Positions 6,008-15,011 of a stretch of DNA of 28,288 nucleotides are shown here, one piece after another. Location of the stretch: positions 1 through 28,288 of the forward strand of contig CAZPJD010000266.1 in NCBI GenBank assembly GCA_964586775.1, written 5' to 3'. The notes beneath the pieces are model-generated. The model saw only the letters and a list, made by a program, of their open reading frames with translations, had not been told where the DNA came from and searched no databases. Each line of letters begins with the position of its first letter. Within the stretch, counting starts at the first letter, position 1. Source of the DNA: JADLEX01 sp964586775 (GTDB taxonomy: Bacteria > Lernaellota > Lernaellaia > JACKCT01). Position numbers and translations under genes: made by a program.

Positions 6008-8071
6008 ATGCGTCGAACCGCTCACGGGTATTCTTGGCGATCTTGCCGCTTCGTCGCTGCGATCACGGTCATGTCTGTCTGCGTGTCGTGCGCCGCGACC
6101 GCCCCGATTGCAACGTCCGCGGCGACGCACGGCGAAACACCGCCGCTCATCGCGCGCGAATCGCTGTTCGGCAATCCCGATATCGCGGGTGTGCAGTTGA
6201 GTTTCGATGGAAAGCGGATCAGCTACCTTGCCGCCGTCGATGGCGTGCTCAACGTCTGGGTTGGACCCGCCGACTCACCGGTGTCCGCGCAGCCCGTCAC
6301 ACAGGACCGCGATCGCGGAATCCGCAATTATTTCTGGACGTACGCAGGCGACCAGATCCTGTACCTGCAGGATCAGGGCGGCGATGAAAACTGGCGCGTC
6401 TATGCCGTCGATCTGGAGACCCGCCAAACCCGCGATCTGACGCCATTCGAGAACGTGCAGGCGCAGGTCGAGGCGGTGAGCCCGAAACACCCGGGCGAGA
6501 TCGTCGTGGGGCTCAACGATCGCGATCCTGAACTCCACGATCTGTACCGGATCGACCTCGCCACCGGCGCGCGAACGCTCCTTCAACGCAACGACGGCTA
6601 CGCGGGGTTCTCGGTCGACGACGACTACCGAGTGCGTTTTGCGGTGAAGATGCGCGAGGACGGCGGCACCGACTACCTGATCGCGAACGACCGCGGGTTC
6701 GAGCCATACATGACCGTCGGGCACGAGGACTCGCTCACCACGAACCTCGCCGGATTCGACAAAGCCGCGACCTCAATCTACCTGCTCGACAGCCGCGGCC
6801 GAAACACGGCGGCACTCACGCGCGTGAATCTTGCGAGCGGCGAGGCGACCACGCTATACGAAAACGCCCGCGCCGACGTGAGCGGCGTGATGGCGCACCC
6901 GACGGAAAAAACGATTCAGGCCGCGGCGTCCACTTATGAGCGCACCGAATGGACGATCCTCGATGACTCGATTCGTCCCGACATGGACCGGTTGCGAAAA
7001 AAGTTGACGGGCGACATTGAGATCACCGACCGCACCCTCGACGACCGGCGGTGGATCGTCGTCGATCTCGCCGATGACGGCCCGGTGCGCTACTACCTCT
7101 ACGATCGCGACACGGGGGACATCCGTTATCTCTTCGCGAACCGCAAGGCGCTCGAGACCCTGCCGCTCGTGCACATGCACCCGGTGCGGGTGGCGACGCG
7201 CGATGGCTTGACGCTGGTGAACTACCTCTCGCTGCCGCGCGAGGCCGACCCCGATGGCGACGGACGACCCGACCGGCCCGTGCCGATGGTCGTATCCGTG
7301 CACGGCGGGCCGTGGGCGCGCGAGGAGTGGGGCTACAACCCGTGGCACCAGTGGCTCGCGAATCGCGGCTATGCCGTGCTCGACGTCAACTTTCGCGGCT
7401 CGACGGGTTTCGGCAAGGCGTTTTTGAACGCGGGCGACGGCGAGTGGGCGGGCAAAATGCACGACGACGTGATCGATTCGGTTCGCTGGGCGATCGACCA
7501 AAAAATCGCCATGCCCGACCGCGTCTCGATCATGGGCGGCAGCTACGGCGGATACGCGACGCTGGTGGGTCTCACGTTCACGCCCGAGACCTTCGCGTGC
7601 GGCGTGGACATCGTCGGCCCGTCGAACCTCATCACGCTGATCGAGACGATCCCGCCCTACTGGAAGCCGATGATGGATCTGTTCACGACGCGCGTGGGAG
7701 ATCCGCGCACGCCCGAGGGCCGCGCGCTGCTGACCGCGCGTTCGCCGCTCACGCACGCCGAAAAAATCCGCCGCCCGCTGCTGATCGCGCAGGGCGCGAA
7801 CGACCCGCGCGTCAAGCAGGCCGAGTCCGATCAGATCGTTGCGGCGATGGCGAAGAACGGCATCGGCGTGACCTACGTCGTATATCCCGACGAGGGCCAC
7901 GGCTTCGCCAAACCGAAGAACCGCATGTCGTTCTACGCGGTGACGGATGCGTTTTTGGGCAAGTGCCTGGGCGGGCGATACGAACCGGTGGGCGACGACT
8001 TCGAGGGGTCCAGCATCGAGGTCCGCCATGGCGCGGAGCTGGTGCCGAGGCTGCCGACGACGACCCCTTGA
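6008..8071 (+). CDS. Secreted S9 family peptidase (prolyl oligopeptidase / acylaminoacyl-peptidase type)
   Basis: Serine peptidase predicted to cleave short peptides outside the cytoplasm. The 687-residue protein has an N-terminal signal (basic MRRTAHGYSWRSCR, then a hydrophobic stretch ending VSC). The CVSC site resembles a lipobox but lacks the usual Leu at -3, so lipidation is uncertain. Residues about 55-420 form the beta-propeller, and about 430-670 the alpha/beta hydrolase domain with HGGPW, the nucleophile elbow GGSYGG (Ser512), Asp599 in NDPRV and His631 in EGHGF. All three catalytic residues are present. The ATG at 6008 is chosen because AAAGGA lies 7 nt upstream and the signal peptide starts there; the open frame further upstream enters the AT-rich spacer. 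It stands alone and converges on the DUF5684-like gene. Confidence 0.9.
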   Translation: MRRTAHGYSWRSCRFVAAITVMSVCVSCAATAPIATSAATHGETPPLIARESLFGNPDIAGVQLSFDGKRISYLAAVDGVLNVWVGPADSPVSAQPVTQDRDRGIRNYFWTYAGDQILYLQDQGGDENWRVYAVDLETRQTRDLTPFENVQAQVEAVSPKHPGEIVVGLNDRDPELHDLYRIDLATGARTLLQRNDGYAGFSVDDDYRVRFAVKMREDGGTDYLIANDRGFEPYMTVGHEDSLTTNLAGFDKAATSIYLLDSRGRNTAALTRVNLASGEATTLYENARADVSGVMAHPTEKTIQAAASTYERTEWTILDDSIRPDMDRLRKKLTGDIEITDRTLDDRRWIVVDLADDGPVRYYLYDRDTGDIRYLFANRKALETLPLVHMHPVRVATRDGLTLVNYLSLPREADPDGDGRPDRPVPMVVSVHGGPWAREEWGYNPWHQWLANRGYAVLDVNFRGSTGFGKAFLNAGDGEWAGKMHDDVIDSVRWAIDQKIAMPDRVSIMGGSYGGYATLVGLTFTPETFACGVDIVGPSNLITLIETIPPYWKPMMDLFTTRVGDPRTPEGRALLTARSPLTHAEKIRRPLLIAQGANDPRVKQAESDQIVAAMAKNGIGVTYVVYPDEGHGFAKPKNRMSFYAVTDAFLGKCLGGRYEPVGDDFEGSSIEVRHGAELVPRLPTTTP

Positions 8072-8092
8072 TTGCACCTGGCCGCAAAACAA

Positions 8093-8121
8093 ACGAGGCG
8101 TCGGGGTCTCCGACGCCTCGT
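8093..8121. terminator. Bidirectional hairpin terminator between convergent genes
   Basis: A perfect 12-bp stem (8093-8104 with 8110-8121) and 5-nt loop. On the minus strand it is followed by TTGTTTTG, so it best serves the leftward DUF5684-like gene. On the plus strand the tail (GAGATTTCG) is weaker, but the stem begins only 22 nt after the peptidase stop and may serve that gene too. Confidence 0.75.
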
Positions 8122-8143
8122 GAGATTTCGGGGTGATCGAGCG

Positions 8144-8485
8144 TTACGCGGACGCGGGACCCTGGTAGGTCGCATCTCCGAACGCGAGGATCGGGGCGAA
8201 GATGAAGCCCAGGAACGCGAGCCCGATGCCGAATCCCGTGCTCTTGCCGAAGCACTTCGCCAGTTCGATCGACGCGATGATGGCGATGACGAAGTTGACG
8301 ATCGGGATCAGGAACAGGACGATCCACCACACCGGCTTTCCGATGATCTTGAGGAAGACGATGATGTTGTAGATCGGCACGATGGCCGCCCAGCCGGGCT
8401 CGCCGGCCTTGACGAAGATCTTCCAACCGACGGCGACGAAGAACGCCAGAATCGCGAGCTGGATCAACAAGGCGACGATTTCCAT
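8144..8485 (-). CDS. Small integral membrane protein, DUF5684-like
   Basis: A 113-residue, mostly hydrophobic protein. It has about four membrane segments: roughly 3-23, 33-50 (which includes the GWAAIVPIYNIIVFLKI signature), 52-72 and 84-103. The segment GEPGWAAIVPIYN followed by a GKPVWW turn is typical of a family of small membrane proteins annotated DUF5684, sometimes mislabelled signal peptidase-like. No catalytic residues are apparent and the function is unknown. A good Shine-Dalgarno sequence (GGGAGG, 5 nt before ATG) supports the start. The gene is flanked by a terminator on its 3' side and a divergent TonB-receptor gene upstream, so it is probably monocistronic. Confidence 0.82.
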   Translation of the reverse strand: MEIVALLIQLAILAFFVAVGWKIFVKAGEPGWAAIVPIYNIIVFLKIIGKPVWWIVLFLIPIVNFVIAIIASIELAKCFGKSTGFGIGLAFLGFIFAPILAFGDATYQGPASA

Positions 8486-8713
8486 GCAAACCTCCCAAAG
8501 GTCACAGGTGAAACGAACAAACCGCCCATTTCGGAACGGCTCATCGTAACGCCTCGGCGCAACGGGTCAACCGTTCGCGGTCGCACCCGCGAAAATAGTG
8601 GGACCGGTCGCGTCGCGACGCGCTTCGTCGCGCTTGATCGGTTGCGCTGGTTGGGGCGCTTCGATAGGATCGAATGCGCTCGCGCAAAACCAACTTTGCA
8701 TCAGGAGCGATAC

Positions 8714-10858
8714 GTGAACTGGACACGCCTTTTCGGTTGGGCTCTCGTTGCGATCATGGCGCTTGGAACACCGGTCGCGTTTGCGGAAGATGACGCCGAT
8801 CCGCCGGCCACGACCCTGTCGCCCGCGTCGCCGCCCCCCGCAATGCCAAATCCGGACGAATCCCCCGCGATGGATTATTCGCCGACGACCGAGCTCGCCG
8901 AGGTGCTCGTGACCCCGACGAGGAGCGGCGAGGAGTTCGCGCTCGCCCCTCGCGCGGTGTCGGTCGTGACCGGTAAGGAGATCTACGACCGCATGAGCCG
9001 CACCGTGCCCGAGGCGCTGCGTTTCGAGGAAGGCGTGATGGTGCAACGCACCAACCTCGGCGGCGGAGCGCCGTTTATCCGCGGCTTGATGGGCAACCAG
9101 GTCCTCTACCTCGTCGACGGCATCCGGCTCAACAACTCGACGTATCGCAGCGGCCCGAATCAGTACCTCAACACGATCGATCCGCTCTTCGTCGATCAAA
9201 TCGAGGTCGTGCGCGGGCCGAGCTCCGTGCTCTACGGCTCCGATGCGCTGGGCGGCGCGATCAACGTCATCACGGTGCGTCGCGAGAAGTTCGAGAAGGG
9301 ATTCGGCCTCGACGGTCGTTTCATGGGCCGGTTCTCGACCGCCGATCGCGAGCGTCTCGCACACGCGTCCACGCAGATGAACGCGGGCAAGGTGATGGGC
9401 ATCGCGGCGTCGGCGAACTCGCGTTCGTTCGGCGACATCGATCCCGGTGGCGAGGACGAAGTCACGCAGGCCCCCTTCGGCTACGTCGAGGACGACGTGT
9501 CGGCGAACCTCGATTTTCACATCGGACCCAAGGTCGATTGGCTGTTTTCGGGGCAGCTTCTGAACATGAATCAGGTTCCGAACTACGATCCGGGCAATCC
9601 GAAGAACGAATACGACCCGCAGGAGCGACGCCTCGGGTACAGCAAGCTCATCTTCCACGATCTTTCCGACTACCTGGACCGCGTCGAGCTCTGGGGCTCG
9701 TTCCAGCGGCAGACCGAGGGGCGGCGCAAGATCGACGCGGCCGATCCGGCGTTCGAGACGAAGGACCTCGATCACGTGGATACCATGGGCGCGGGCGTGC
9801 AGCTCGAAATGCCCACGGGCCGCTGGGCGCGGTTCATCTTCGGCAGCGAATACTATCGCGACGACGTCTCCAGCGAACGCGAACTGGAGGACCTGGTCAC
9901 CGGCGACACCACCGAACAGGATCCGCAGCTTCCCGACGGCGCGACCTACGCCACGACGGCGAGCTATCTGGAGGCGCGGTTCACGCCCGTGGACTGGTGG
10001 CGGCTCGTGCCCGGCGTGCGTTACACGTATGTGCAGCCGGACTTCGACCTCGAAGACCCGGTGCTCGGCGATGTGACGGTGGATGAGCCGATCACGGACG
10101 TTTCATGGGCCGCGCACACGATGTTTACGGCGGCCGAGACGCACAACTTCATCCTCGGCGCGTCGCGGGGATTCCGCGCGCCCGGGATCGACGACCTGTC
10201 GAAGCTCGGCAGCGAGGACGGGCGATACGACATTCCGAACTCCGACATCGAACCCGAAAAGATGATTCAATACGAGGCGGGGTATCGTCTCGCGGCCAAG
10301 CGCGCGTTCTTCTCGCTCTTTGGCTATTACTCGCAAATCACGGACCTGATCGTGCGCAAGCCGACCGACTACAACGGCGCGACCGAGATCAACGGCGACG
10401 AGGTGAACCACAACGAGAACGTGGGCGAGGCATTCATCTACGGGTGGGAGGCGTCGAGCCGTCTGGTGGTACTCGAAGACCTGATCGCGCTCGGCGGCAC
10501 GGCGCACTCCACGTTCGGCCAGAACGAAACCGACGACGAGCCCCTGCGACGCATTCCGCCGCTGCTGGGCACGGGCTGGCTCAAGCTGGGCGCGGACCCG
10601 CTTTGGTTCGAGACGGCGATGGAGGCGGCGTCGAAGCAGGACCGGCTCTCGCAGGCCGACAAAGACGACGTGCGCATCGGCCCCGACGGCACGCCGGCGT
10701 TCCTCGTTTGGCATTTCCGGCTCGGTCTCACCGTCAACGACTGGATCGAGACGGTGACGTCGGTCGAGAACGCCTTTGACCGCAAGTACAAGTTCCACGG
10801 CTCGGGGCCGCTCGAGGCCGGTCGCAACTTCAAGACGCAGGTCGCGATCAAGTTTTAG
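8714..10858 (+). CDS. TonB-dependent outer-membrane receptor
   Basis: Outer-membrane beta-barrel importer for an iron chelate, haem, cobalamin or similar ligand, energised by TonB. The 714-residue protein starts at a GTG with AGGAG 6 nt upstream. It has a cleavable signal peptide (ending about AFA-E, residue 24), a Pro-rich linker, and a TonB-box-like segment (ELAEVLVTPTR, about residues 58-68). The plug domain follows (about 70-190, with FIRGLMGNQVLYLVDGIRLN and the closing IEVVRGPSSVLYGSDALGGAINVIT), then the barrel. It ends NFKTQVAIKF, with the terminal Phe expected for BAM-inserted barrels. The plug resembles haem/siderophore and cobalamin receptors, but the ligand cannot be assigned. No tonB/exbBD genes are nearby. 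It converges on the cytochrome c biogenesis operon, so a haem link is tempting but unsupported. Confidence 0.92.
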   Translation: MNWTRLFGWALVAIMALGTPVAFAEDDADPPATTLSPASPPPAMPNPDESPAMDYSPTTELAEVLVTPTRSGEEFALAPRAVSVVTGKEIYDRMSRTVPEALRFEEGVMVQRTNLGGGAPFIRGLMGNQVLYLVDGIRLNNSTYRSGPNQYLNTIDPLFVDQIEVVRGPSSVLYGSDALGGAINVITVRREKFEKGFGLDGRFMGRFSTADRERLAHASTQMNAGKVMGIAASANSRSFGDIDPGGEDEVTQAPFGYVEDDVSANLDFHIGPKVDWLFSGQLLNMNQVPNYDPGNPKNEYDPQERRLGYSKLIFHDLSDYLDRVELWGSFQRQTEGRRKIDAADPAFETKDLDHVDTMGAGVQLEMPTGRWARFIFGSEYYRDDVSSERELEDLVTGDTTEQDPQLPDGATYATTASYLEARFTPVDWWRLVPGVRYTYVQPDFDLEDPVLGDVTVDEPITDVSWAAHTMFTAAETHNFILGASRGFRAPGIDDLSKLGSEDGRYDIPNSDIEPEKMIQYEAGYRLAAKRAFFSLFGYYSQITDLIVRKPTDYNGATEINGDEVNHNENVGEAFIYGWEASSRLVVLEDLIALGGTAHSTFGQNETDDEPLRRIPPLLGTGWLKLGADPLWFETAMEAASKQDRLSQADKDDVRIGPDGTPAFLVWHFRLGLTVNDWIETVTSVENAFDRKYKFHGSGPLEAGRNFKTQVAIKF

Positions 10859-10880
10859 ACCGTTCGGAACGCGTAAACGA

Positions 10881-10914
10881 ATCGGGGACGGCGAATCGCC
10901 GTCCCCGATGTTTT
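10881..10914. terminator. Strong bidirectional terminator between the TonB receptor and the ccs operon
   Basis: A near-perfect palindrome of 29 bp (10881-10909) can form a stem of 12-14 bp. On the plus strand it is followed by GTTTTAG, 23 nt after the receptor stop. On the minus strand it is followed by TCGTTTACG, 21 nt after the CcsA-type gene stop. Confidence 0.82.
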
Positions 10915-10929
10915 AGCGATGCGTTTTGA

Positions 10930-12258
10930 TCAGCCGGTCGCGTAAGAATGCAGACCGGAGAGCACGAGGTTCACGCCGAGGTAGGTGAAGACGACGCTCG
11001 CGAAGCCGATGATGGCGATGTAGGCGGTCTTGCGTCCGATCCATCCCTTGGTGACGCGCGTGTGTAGGTAGAGCAGGTACACCACCCACGTGACGAGCGA
11101 CGCCGTTTCCTTGGGATCCCAACCCCAGTAGCGACCCCAAGCGTTGTTCGCCCAGATCGCGCCAGAGATGATGACGAACGACAGAAGCGGGAAGGCGACG
11201 ATGATCGCCTTATACGCGATGTTGTCGAGGTCCTTCGGCTTGGGCAAGTGCTCGACGAGGGCGGCTTTGGCCGAGTGCAGAATCAGCACCGTCGCCGAGA
11301 AGAACCACGTGGTGGCGACCAGCGCAAACGAATAGACGTTGTTGCTGATCGTGAAGTCGGGGAAGCGCCCGGACTGATACATGATCTGCCCGACCACGAC
11401 GGTCATCAGGATCGTGGGGAACAGGTGAGCGGCGAAGACGAATCGCTTGCCTTTGTCCGTCGTGTCGTTGCGTTTGGCGAACGCAATGGCCGCCGAAACC
11501 GCGAAGAGCACGAACACGAGGAACGCGAACGCGCCGAGCCCCGGCAACTCCATATCAATCCAGACCGGCGGGTCCGATCCGGGGACCATGTCCTTGTACC
11601 ACTTGCCGTTCATGAAGACGGACTTCGTGAGCGGGTAGCGCATCAGGAAGACCTGGCCCTTGGTCACGGCAACGAGGGCGAGGATATTCGCCACCGACGA
11701 CGCCCCGTGAAACCACGGCAGGGGCAGGTTGTCGCGATAGAGGTAGAGCACCGCGAACGCGAAGGCGACGATGAAAAGCGAGTATGAAATCGCCGCGCCG
11801 AAGACGTGGAAGTGCAGCCACACGCTCTTGAGCGCGGGCATGAGCGGCGTGATTTCTTTGTTGCCCGACAGCGACGCCATGCCCATCGCGATCATGACCA
11901 GCGGCACGACGAACGCGCCGACGATCTTGACGCGATATTTCATCTCCATGACGCCGTAGGACACGACCATGCCCCACGAGAAGAAAACGAGGGACTCGTA
12001 AAGGTTGGTCCATGGCGGATGGTCGATGCCCGCCGCGATCCAGCGCAGGATCAGGGCCAGCGTCATCGTGACGCTGGCGACGGCGAGCGCGCCGAAGCCC
12101 ACGAACCACGGACCGTTGGTGCGTTTCATCAGGAATAGCAGGTAGCCGATCGTCGAGATCACGAAGATCAGGAACGAGAGATCGAAGAACGCGATCGAAA
12201 CGCCCTCGGCGGTGCCCGATGCGAAGGCGTCCATCATGGAACGGAGGAAATTGCCCAT
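10930..12258 (-). CDS. ccsA: Cytochrome c biogenesis haem-handling protein, CcsA type (often named CcsB)
   Basis: Inner-membrane component of System II cytochrome c maturation that, with ResB, moves haem and ligates it to apocytochromes outside the membrane. The 442-residue protein is polytopic. It carries the haem-binding WWD signature near the C-terminus (WANNAWGRYWGWDPKETASL) and the family's conserved histidines, including WLHFHVFGA near residue 140 and the LHTRVTKGW loop. It is longer than many CcsA proteins (about 280-350), with a central extracytoplasmic insert (about residues 185-230). The ATG at 12258 has a weak GGA-type Shine-Dalgarno sequence. It is the last gene of a three-gene leftward operon with resB and a DUF2155 lipoprotein (12-nt gap). 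Confidence 0.93.
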   Translation of the reverse strand: MGNFLRSMMDAFASGTAEGVSIAFFDLSFLIFVISTIGYLLFLMKRTNGPWFVGFGALAVASVTMTLALILRWIAAGIDHPPWTNLYESLVFFSWGMVVSYGVMEMKYRVKIVGAFVVPLVMIAMGMASLSGNKEITPLMPALKSVWLHFHVFGAAISYSLFIVAFAFAVLYLYRDNLPLPWFHGASSVANILALVAVTKGQVFLMRYPLTKSVFMNGKWYKDMVPGSDPPVWIDMELPGLGAFAFLVFVLFAVSAAIAFAKRNDTTDKGKRFVFAAHLFPTILMTVVVGQIMYQSGRFPDFTISNNVYSFALVATTWFFSATVLILHSAKAALVEHLPKPKDLDNIAYKAIIVAFPLLSFVIISGAIWANNAWGRYWGWDPKETASLVTWVVYLLYLHTRVTKGWIGRKTAYIAIIGFASVVFTYLGVNLVLSGLHSYATG

Positions 12259-12270
12259 CGCGTTCGATCC

Positions 12271-12966
12271 TTAACCTTTCGTCGCGGGAGGCGCCGCGGG
12301 CGGCGCTGTCGGAGCGGGCGCGGCGGGCGGCACCGCGGGGGCGGCGGGTTTCGGAGCGTTCGGGTCCGCCACGCCCTCGACGAGCGTGAGCGTGTAGGTC
12401 GCGTGCTCGAAGGGGTGAACGGTCGGCATTTTGGCGAACAACCAGCCTTTGTGAATCTCCTGCCCCTTATCCTTGATAACGACGTGGACGGCGGGGTTCG
12501 TCGGCTCGGTCGTGATGGACGAAATCCGGGTCGAATCCATATAAAATGCGGGCAGGAACGCCTCGACGAAAACGCTGAGGCCCGTGTCGCCGAGCTTGGT
12601 CTCCTCGCCGACCTTGGCCTCGATCGCCGCGGGCGGCTCGCCCTTTTTGCCAAAGTTCAACTTCACCGTCTTGAAGATGGCCTTCACGTCGTCCGGCATC
12701 ACGATCTGTCGGCCGCCCTCGGGCATCATCGGTTTGCCCATCGCGCCCGGCATGCCGCCACCCATCGCCTTGTCCATCGGCGGGTGCTCGGGCGGCATCG
12801 CGGGCATGTCGCCGTGCGCGTCGTCCTTGTCGCCGTGATCGTGACCGGCGTGGTCGTCGTGATCGTGCTCGGCCGTCTTGGGCGGTTCGGACGCGCTCTT
12901 GCATCCGACCGCGAGGATCAATGCGCAGACCGCAATGGTCATCAGAGCGATTTTCCAGGGCTTCAT
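12271..12966 (-). CDS. DUF2155-containing lipoprotein with His/Met-rich metal-binding-like segment
   Basis: A 231-residue predicted lipoprotein. The signal peptide ends in a lipobox (LAVGC, Cys22). Residues about 33-85 are very rich in His, Asp, Met and Pro (HDHDDHAGHDHGDKDDAH, then a Met/Gly/Pro stretch), typical of low-affinity metal binding. The DUF2155 domain follows (about 95-200), with FVEAFLPAFYMDS, TNPAVHVVIKDKGQEIHKG and WLFAKMPTVHPFEHATYTL. The tail is an Ala/Pro low-complexity segment of about 30 residues. A strong Shine-Dalgarno sequence (GAAGGAG, 7 nt) sets the ATG at 12966; a longer upstream reading frame enters resB and is rejected. It sits between resB and ccsA. DUF2155 has no defined role; an accessory function in cytochrome c maturation or metal handling is inference from context. 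Confidence 0.87.
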   Translation of the reverse strand: MKPWKIALMTIAVCALILAVGCKSASEPPKTAEHDHDDHAGHDHGDKDDAHGDMPAMPPEHPPMDKAMGGGMPGAMGKPMMPEGGRQIVMPDDVKAIFKTVKLNFGKKGEPPAAIEAKVGEETKLGDTGLSVFVEAFLPAFYMDSTRISSITTEPTNPAVHVVIKDKGQEIHKGWLFAKMPTVHPFEHATYTLTLVEGVADPNAPKPAAPAVPPAAPAPTAPPAAPPATKG

Positions 12967-12988
12967 GGCAAAACTCCTTCGCAACACG

Positions 12989-14326
12989 TCAGGATGTACG
13001 ACCCTTGAGTTCCTCGACCCACCGATCGGCCTCGCGCTTGGGAACGTCGCCCGCGCGCGAATCGCTGTAGCCGACCGTAATCTGATCGTTCTGCACGTGC
13101 ACCACAAGCCGCTTGTGAGGCACGAAAAACGCGAGAAAAAGACCCAGGCCGCCGAGCGCGCAGCCGAACCAGAAGACCGCGAGACCAGGGTTTCGTGTGA
13201 CCATGAGGCCCGTGTACCACCCGCCCGCTTCGTAGGCCTTGAGGGTGTAGGTGTAATCGCCGGGGCGCGATTCGTCGAATTTCGGGTTCTCGCGGAAGAC
13301 CCAAAACTCCTTGGGCGGCGTTTTGTGGTCTTCCTCGACGAGCAGCGCGGCGAGACCCGCGTTGAACTTGTTGGGATCCACATCCTTGACGGCGACGTGG
13401 ATGTGGTTCTCGACATCGACCCACTGACGCACCGACGCGGGTCGCAGCGGGATGCTCTGGCCGTCGGATCGCCGGATCGCGACGATCTGCACCTTGGGCG
13501 GCGTCTGCCCGTAGGACGACTGGAAAAACCGATATCCGCCGTAGGCCGCCGGGTCGTTGACCTCGATCTTGGTGTCGAATGGCGCGCCGGTCGCGGGGAT
13601 AAACGTCAATTCCGATCGGAATGTCTTGGGTTGACGGCCGCCCTCGTAATATTCGACCTCGAAATCGTTGCAACGCACCGTGAAGGGCAGTTCGATCACA
13701 CCGCCGCGCCGAAGCTCGATCGTGTTCCCGGTGTCCTTTTCGGAGATCAACATCGAACCGTCGATGCCGAAGAGGCTGCCGTACACCGCGCCCGCCGCCA
13801 TCAGGATGATCGAGATGTGCGTGACGATCGCGCCGTAGCGGTGCGACGTTCCTGTTTCGCGATAAAACCACTGGCCATTGTTCTCGGCCTTGATCTGCGG
13901 GCGCACCAGCGATTCGACCACCTCGGCTTTGACACTCCGCGACTTGAAGCGACGCAGTTCATCGAGTTGTTCGAATAGCGCCGGACCAACCGATGCGTGC
14001 TTGGCGCCGCTGGTGCGGTAGACGCGCTGGAAGTTGAATGTGGTGCAAAGCGCCAGATTCACGCACAGGATCATGATGAGCGCGTAAAACCACACGCTGT
14101 GGAAGATGTCGTAAAAACCGAGTTGGTGGGCGAGCCCCTTCGCCCCGGGAGCGTTCGCCAATGCCTGAAACTGCTCCTCCGAGAGCGTGGGACCGCGCTG
14201 CGGAAGGATCGTGCCGACGAGGACGAGGACACCGATGGCAATGAGCGTGTAGATCGCGAGTTGGTTGCCGGACAGGAATCCGAGCCAACCCTCGCGGGGT
14301 TCGGAACCGGACTTCAGGGAATTCAA
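12989..14326 (-). CDS. resB: ResB-like cytochrome c biogenesis protein
   Basis: Partner of CcsA in System II cytochrome c maturation. The protein has membrane helices near its start (LAIYTLIAIGVLVLVGTILP, which includes the family's GT-(I/L)-(I/L)-PQ motif), at about 80-100 and about 160-185, and a last one near the C-terminus. A large extracytoplasmic domain of about 200 residues lies between helices 3 and 4, including the typical RFFQSSYGQTPP block. The assigned TTG at 14326 has GGAG 5 nt upstream and gives 445 residues. In-frame GTG codons at 14374 and 14380 would add 16-18 residues but lack a ribosome site. It is the first gene of the resB / DUF2155 / ccsA operon (22-nt gap). Function is secure; the start is uncertain. 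Confidence 0.9.
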   Translation of the reverse strand: MNSLKSGSEPREGWLGFLSGNQLAIYTLIAIGVLVLVGTILPQRGPTLSEEQFQALANAPGAKGLAHQLGFYDIFHSVWFYALIMILCVNLALCTTFNFQRVYRTSGAKHASVGPALFEQLDELRRFKSRSVKAEVVESLVRPQIKAENNGQWFYRETGTSHRYGAIVTHISIILMAAGAVYGSLFGIDGSMLISEKDTGNTIELRRGGVIELPFTVRCNDFEVEYYEGGRQPKTFRSELTFIPATGAPFDTKIEVNDPAAYGGYRFFQSSYGQTPPKVQIVAIRRSDGQSIPLRPASVRQWVDVENHIHVAVKDVDPNKFNAGLAALLVEEDHKTPPKEFWVFRENPKFDESRPGDYTYTLKAYEAGGWYTGLMVTRNPGLAVFWFGCALGGLGLFLAFFVPHKRLVVHVQNDQITVGYSDSRAGDVPKREADRWVEELKGRTS

Positions 14327-14642
14327 AAGCACTCCGGAATCAAGGAAAAACGCAAATCGCAACTCCGCTAACACATGCACGTCCGGCGATCAAGCGCCGT
14401 GGCCGTGAGTTCCCTCGCCAAGTCCGTACAAAGCCCGCGAAAAGCCGATGAGAACGTCCGCAAGGCGGCTTTGCGCGTGCACCGTTCGCCCGTGGGCGAC
14501 TTGTGCCCGTCCGCTCCCTTCGCCTTGCGCCAGCCGCCTGGGGAACGACGCATAACCCCGCGATTCGCCTGCAAAATTTTTGGATGACGTCACGCCCATC
14601 GCGGCACGGCGATTGCTCAAGCCCGAACCGGAGGTGAGCGCC
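14327..14642. other. 316-nt divergent spacer between resB and the hydrogenase locus
   Basis: This spacer must hold the promoters for the leftward resB operon and the rightward hydrogenase locus, but I see no convincing -35/-10 or -24/-12 pair in it. Notable items are a long AAAGCCG/CGGCTTT inverted repeat with an 18-nt loop, a short CGCCC/GGGCG hairpin, and the palindrome TGACGTCA (14585-14592). None can be tied to a known regulator. Short open frames inside it look like noise. Confidence 0.4.
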
Positions 14643-15011
14643 ATGTCGACGACCCTGGGCGAGATTCTGCGTGCGTTGGACGCCGTTTTGGTGATCGAGG
14701 ACGGCCCCGAGAAGGCCGATCTGCCCATCGACATCGTCTACGTCGGCGATCGGATGAGCGAGCTGCTTCAGTGGGCCTCGCCGAGGGCGTTGATCGTCAC
14801 AAGGCTGTCCGGTCCGCACCTCGTTCGCTTGGCCGAACTGCTCGACTCCCCCGCCTTGTGCGTGCTGGGGACGCTCGTGACCGACGGCCGTCTGATCGAC
14901 GCGGCGCGCGCGGCCGGGATGATCGTCGCGCGCTCGTCCCTCGACCCGGCCGAGGCTGCCGCGCGGCTCTCGCCGCTCGTCGAAACCGTGGTGGGAGGAG
15001 AAGCGGCGTGA
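14643..15011 (+). CDS. DRTGG-like domain protein, first gene of the hydrogenase locus
   Basis: A 122-residue soluble alpha/beta protein. The pattern of short strands and helices (DIVYVGDRMSELLQ, RALIVTRLSGPHLVRLAEL, then AARAAGMIVARSS) matches the DRTGG domains found in HPr-kinase-like and phosphotransacetylase-associated proteins, although the eponymous DRTGG sequence is not intact. Its role is unknown. The family recurs in [FeFe]-hydrogenase accessory clusters, which is the main support here. The ATG at 14643 follows GGAGGTGAG (14630-14638); an in-frame upstream TTG at 14580 is less likely. Its stop overlaps the start of the next gene by 4 nt (GTGA), implying coupled translation. A second DRTGG-like protein is encoded two genes downstream. 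Confidence 0.78.
   Translation: MSTTLGEILRALDAVLVIEDGPEKADLPIDIVYVGDRMSELLQWASPRALIVTRLSGPHLVRLAELLDSPALCVLGTLVTDGRLIDAARAAGMIVARSSLDPAEAAARLSPLVETVVGGEAA

Noticed and set aside
8072..8713. N-terminal extension of the TonB receptor frame back to 8072
   Set aside because: It would lack a signal peptide at its start and run antisense through the DUF5684-like gene. The GTG at 8714 has a good ribosome site and begins a clear signal peptide.
14585..14592. TGACGTCA palindrome upstream of the hydrogenase locus as an operator
   Set aside because: A single 8-bp palindrome with no second copy and no matching known bacterial operator; too short to support.
14327..14642. Sigma-54 promoter for the hydrogenase locus
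   Set aside because: I looked for TGGCAC-N5-TTGCA-like pairs and found only matches with the wrong spacing.
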